A stretch of DNA of 64,000 bases from Rhynchopus euleeides (taxonomy: Eukaryota > Euglenozoa > Diplonemea > Diplonemida > Diplonemidae), in NCBI GenBank assembly GCA_963210315.1, contig OY723297.1, positions 1,488,001 to 1,552,000 on the forward strand, in the 5' to 3' direction. The position numbers and the translations under genes are program-made. The notes under the pieces were generated by a model. The model ran no database searches and was not told where the DNA came from. It saw only the letters and a program-made list of their open reading frames with translations. Each line of letters starts with the position of its first letter. Within the stretch, counting starts at the first letter, position 1. This document shows positions 62,480 through 64,000 of the stretch, piece by piece.

Positions 62480-64000
62480 ATATCCTGGGATCCTGGCCGG
62501 GGTATCCCGGTATTAGAGAGAAGAGGGGGGGGGATGATGAGGAGGCCCCAGACCCCAGCCCCTGCCACTTGTCATTTGCGTGTTGCCTTTGCGTGTGCGC
62601 CTGTGCCTCCCTGTTCTGTATTTTTTTACCCTCACGGGTATCACGATACAGGGCAGTCCCCCCCCTCCTCCCCCCAAAAATCGTTCGCATCATCTTGGCG
62701 CCCATTCCTTCCACTTTCTGTGGATGTGTTTGGTATTTCCGAACGGAATTTTCCAGCGTCAAGACTGATACCTCGCCGTTTTCGAGTCAGTCACTTCCAC
62801 CGCCGCTGCGATTTGCGTACCGGTAGTTGTGCAGAAATGCTAACATTTAATTTGCTCTGTGGAACCTGGACTGCACCTTCTGGGATGTGAGTCTGTAGAT
62901 AGTTGGACAGTTGCGGTACCCATCTGTTAGAAAGCTGAAAGGAACCTTGTCGGGCGATCAAGGACGACTGAGGGTTCAGTTTGAGTTTAATGTGGTCCAA
63001 GGGTACAACAGACATCACTGCTTTGCAGATCCCTCTTGCTTGTCCCTCTGGTAACTTCCAACGGCTCAAACTCCTCGACTTCCTTGGGTGGGCATTTGCC
63101 ATACCTGACGTAAAACAGTGATGCTTCGTGCTAGTGGTGAACCTGGCGTTAGTAAAGGAAGGGTGCTGCGGCTGTCCACGAGGGGCTCTGATGCCTCCTC
63201 ACGGTGCCTGGTTGGTCGGTTCAGGATGAAACAGAGCAAATTTAGTGTTAGGGGGATGCCTCTGGTCAAGGCCTTTTCACAAAAATTGACCCACGGCGCC
63301 GAGTTGGGCCGTTGGTTCCTGGTTGTAGCTCGGTCTACGCCAGGTTCCACACCCCGTCATCGCAAAACGTACGCATACACAGAGGCAAACACAACAGCCT
63401 CTGTGGTACGGGAGCATGGCGGGAGTAAATTTTGCCTTTTGGTCAAATAGGCACCCTTTTGGAAACAATTGACCCGCAGGGTGGCTGAGTCTTATCAGAC
63501 AGGCCGACCTATATGTTGATCAGTGGAACCACACAACCTGTTCAACCTGCCCCCGGGGTGGCTGAGTCCACCCCTGCCGTAGCGTAAGATAAGCCTACGT
63601 CGACCCTCGTCGTCCCCTTCGTCGTCCTAGGACTGTGGAGTTCAGCAATCAAGGATGCGGAACTGCTGTGAGCTGCACACTCTCTTGACACACCTGCACG
63701 TATCTGCGTTACACTCGTGGTAACCCCGAACCCTGTATTTATACAGGAGACTTCCATCTGGGACAGTTTCTGTTTCAGATGAGCTTTGGCAGTGGTAGCC
63801 ATCTTTGCTATGGAGCCATCGTCATTGCTATCGTCGTCACTCGGACCCATGAGCAGTGGATACAATTGGTGTGGAAGGAGAGGGTGCAGTTCTGGATCAG
63901 CAGGTCTGAATCTGAAATTGACTGAACCCCACAGGTCTGAGATGACTCCAGTCGAAATCAGCAGGTCCCAGGTTGACCTGACATGATTTCCACCCAGAAT
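62480..64000 (+). mobile_element. hAT-related copy C, partial
   Basis: From about 62541 to 63925 it matches the reverse complement of 52990-54355 of the full hAT element and, from 62912, positions 1-1020 of the window. The left edge joins a GC-rich CCTGGCCGGGGTATCCCGG-like stretch (62487-62510) directly to the subterminal region. The transposase gene is therefore absent here and this looks like an internally deleted derivative. At 63925 the match degrades and no terminus is reached before the window ends. Confidence 0.75.

Overview
The window is nuclear DNA from a GC-rich microbial eukaryote (protist). The evidence is spliced coding sequence with consistent GTATG donors and pyrimidine-AG acceptors, and a gene set that includes presenilin, a full-size PDR-type ABCG transporter, a ZC3HC1/NIPA-type nuclear protein, an O-fucosyltransferase-like enzyme and a K+-type membrane pyrophosphatase. 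The pyrophosphatase family is found in plants and many protists but not in animals or fungi. I cannot name the lineage from sequence alone.

Layout. 1-1197 is one end of a hAT transposon copy that runs off the left edge, followed by a small TA-flanked element (1208-1762). Eleven host genes then follow, every one on the plus strand: presenilin (2399-4002), a HUS1/PCNA-like clamp (6595-7500), a type II membrane O-fucosyltransferase-like protein in four exons (10291-12456), a PDR/ABCG pump (13910-18685), a four-helix membrane protein (21785-22654), a six-unit Cys-repeat type I membrane protein (26845-30035), a polyQ/polyP zinc-finger protein (33689-34744), a ZC3HC1-like protein (35354-38900), a proton-pumping pyrophosphatase (39654-43038), a small single-span protein (44216-45136) and a 63-residue CxxC protein (59800-60106). 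Intergenic DNA is 0.5-3 kb, strand-skewed and full of long C/G homopolymers.

From about 46 kb rightwards the window is mostly mobile DNA. It holds two tandem foldback elements of 1152 bp (45985-48133 and 48210-49361). The first is interrupted by a 992-bp element whose sister copy (1000 bp) sits at 24220-25219; both have 12-bp inverted ends and 5-bp target duplications. It also holds TA-flanked MITE-like elements (31147-31491 and 60605-60949, plus a related 808-bp family at 51875-52682), a complete 4.8-kb hAT transposon with an open transposase frame (52786-57560), and a third hAT-related copy at the right edge (about 62480-64000).

The genes do not form one pathway. Five or six encode secretory-pathway or membrane proteins and two are probable nuclear or checkpoint proteins. 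The main shared property is the one-directional arrangement. The most unusual items are the six-unit, six-cysteine ectodomain protein, the foldback elements whose two arms co-vary within each copy, the small 5-bp-TSD element with a matching empty site in the same window, and a presenilin that lacks the long loop between its catalytic aspartates.
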